DNA from: Chloroflexota bacterium
GTDB lineage: Bacteria; Chloroflexota; UBA6077; JACCZL01
Length of the DNA: 62,527 bases
Direction of reading: 5' to 3'
NCBI GenBank assembly: GCA_020850535.1
Contig: JADZEM010000028.1
Span: forward strand, 1-62,527
The translations under genes and the position numbers were made by a program. Shown in pieces: positions 62,435-62,527 of the stretch (positions are counted from its first letter, which is position 1; every line of letters begins with the position of its first letter). Below the pieces are notes generated by a model, which was not told the origin of the DNA, did not search any database, and saw nothing but the letters and a program-made list of their open reading frames with translations.

Positions 62435-62452
62435 CGGTCGGCGGGCACCTGA

Positions 62453-62527
62453 CAGGGCGATTGCATGTTCATTGGTGTACCCGAAGCATCATGGAACGGG
62501 CGGTCGGGGACTGAAGTCCCCGCCTAC
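62453..62527 (+). mobile_element. MITE-like palindromic element, copy G (cut by window end)
   Basis: The left half of the family is present, from CAGGGCGATTGCATGTTC through GGTGTACCCGAAGCATCATG to GGGGACTGAAGTCCCC and GCCTAC. Orientation is as copy A. The window ends inside it, so no right flank can be checked. It follows the 2-hydroxyacid dehydrogenase gene by 18 bases. Confidence 0.85.

Overview
The window is 62.5 kb of very GC-rich bacterial chromosome with densely packed genes on both strands. No rRNA or tRNA gene, CRISPR array, phage or plasmid gene was seen. The gene content (OpcA beside pentose-phosphate enzymes, PAC2 protein, Tat-type lipoproteins with long Pro/Ala linkers, many ABC and MFS transporters, LLM and SDR oxidoreductases) and the clustered palindromic repeats suggest a free-living Chloroflexota-like organism. 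This placement is inference from gene style; no marker phylogeny was possible.

Layout. 1-9.5 kb: a partial membrane glycosyltransferase, a DinB protein, a dienelactone hydrolase, an opcA-rpiA-ROK kinase sugar-phosphate cluster, a large unknown protein, a flavin/F420-type oxidoreductase, a PP2C phosphatase and a YceI protein. 9.7-14 kb: a 3-dehydroquinase with a degenerate shikimate-dehydrogenase-like tail, translationally coupled to an ADP-ribosylglycohydrolase/dual-specificity phosphatase fusion; then a Rieske oxygenase overlapping an orphan HicB-like gene. 14-20 kb: a beta-propeller lipoprotein, a GreA-type factor with an extra N-terminal domain, RsmG, an MFS carrier and a methyltransferase. 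20-31 kb: an iron(III) ABC importer (permease and binding protein) with a candidate iron box, an LLM monooxygenase, SDRs including a tandem duplicated pair, a degenerate GGDEF membrane protein and a class I aminotransferase. 31-39 kb: a hybrid histidine kinase, a 1419-residue fusion of a nucleotide-sugar dehydratase with an O-antigen-ligase/TPR module, and an amidohydrolase. 39-50 kb: an MFS carrier, a PAC2 protein, a second YceI protein, a LamG plus Vps62-like gene pair and a sugar ABC importer. 50-62.5 kb: a ketopantoate-reductase-like enzyme, HD-GYP, gamma-glutamyltranspeptidase, an ABC-2 exporter, a methyltransferase, an active-type GGDEF protein, an MFS carrier and a 2-hydroxyacid dehydrogenase.

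The strongest non-coding signal is a family of at least seven related palindromic elements (full length about 217 bp), all intergenic. They share terminal inverted repeats beginning CAGGGCGATTGC and two hairpin cores. Two copies have exact 10-bp flanking duplications and a third has a 9/10 match, so they look like a non-autonomous transposable element (MITE) family; no transposase is present here. A second, unrelated inverted-repeat family (GTCATCC..GAGCG type) occurs near 14.4 kb and 50.5 kb, and a run of 11 perfect TTTCGGG heptamers lies at 41.1 kb.

Functional themes are solute import and export, oxidoreductases, envelope polysaccharide and cyclic-di-GMP signalling. The most unusual genes are the multidomain fusions; their biochemical roles are inferred from domain motifs read by eye.
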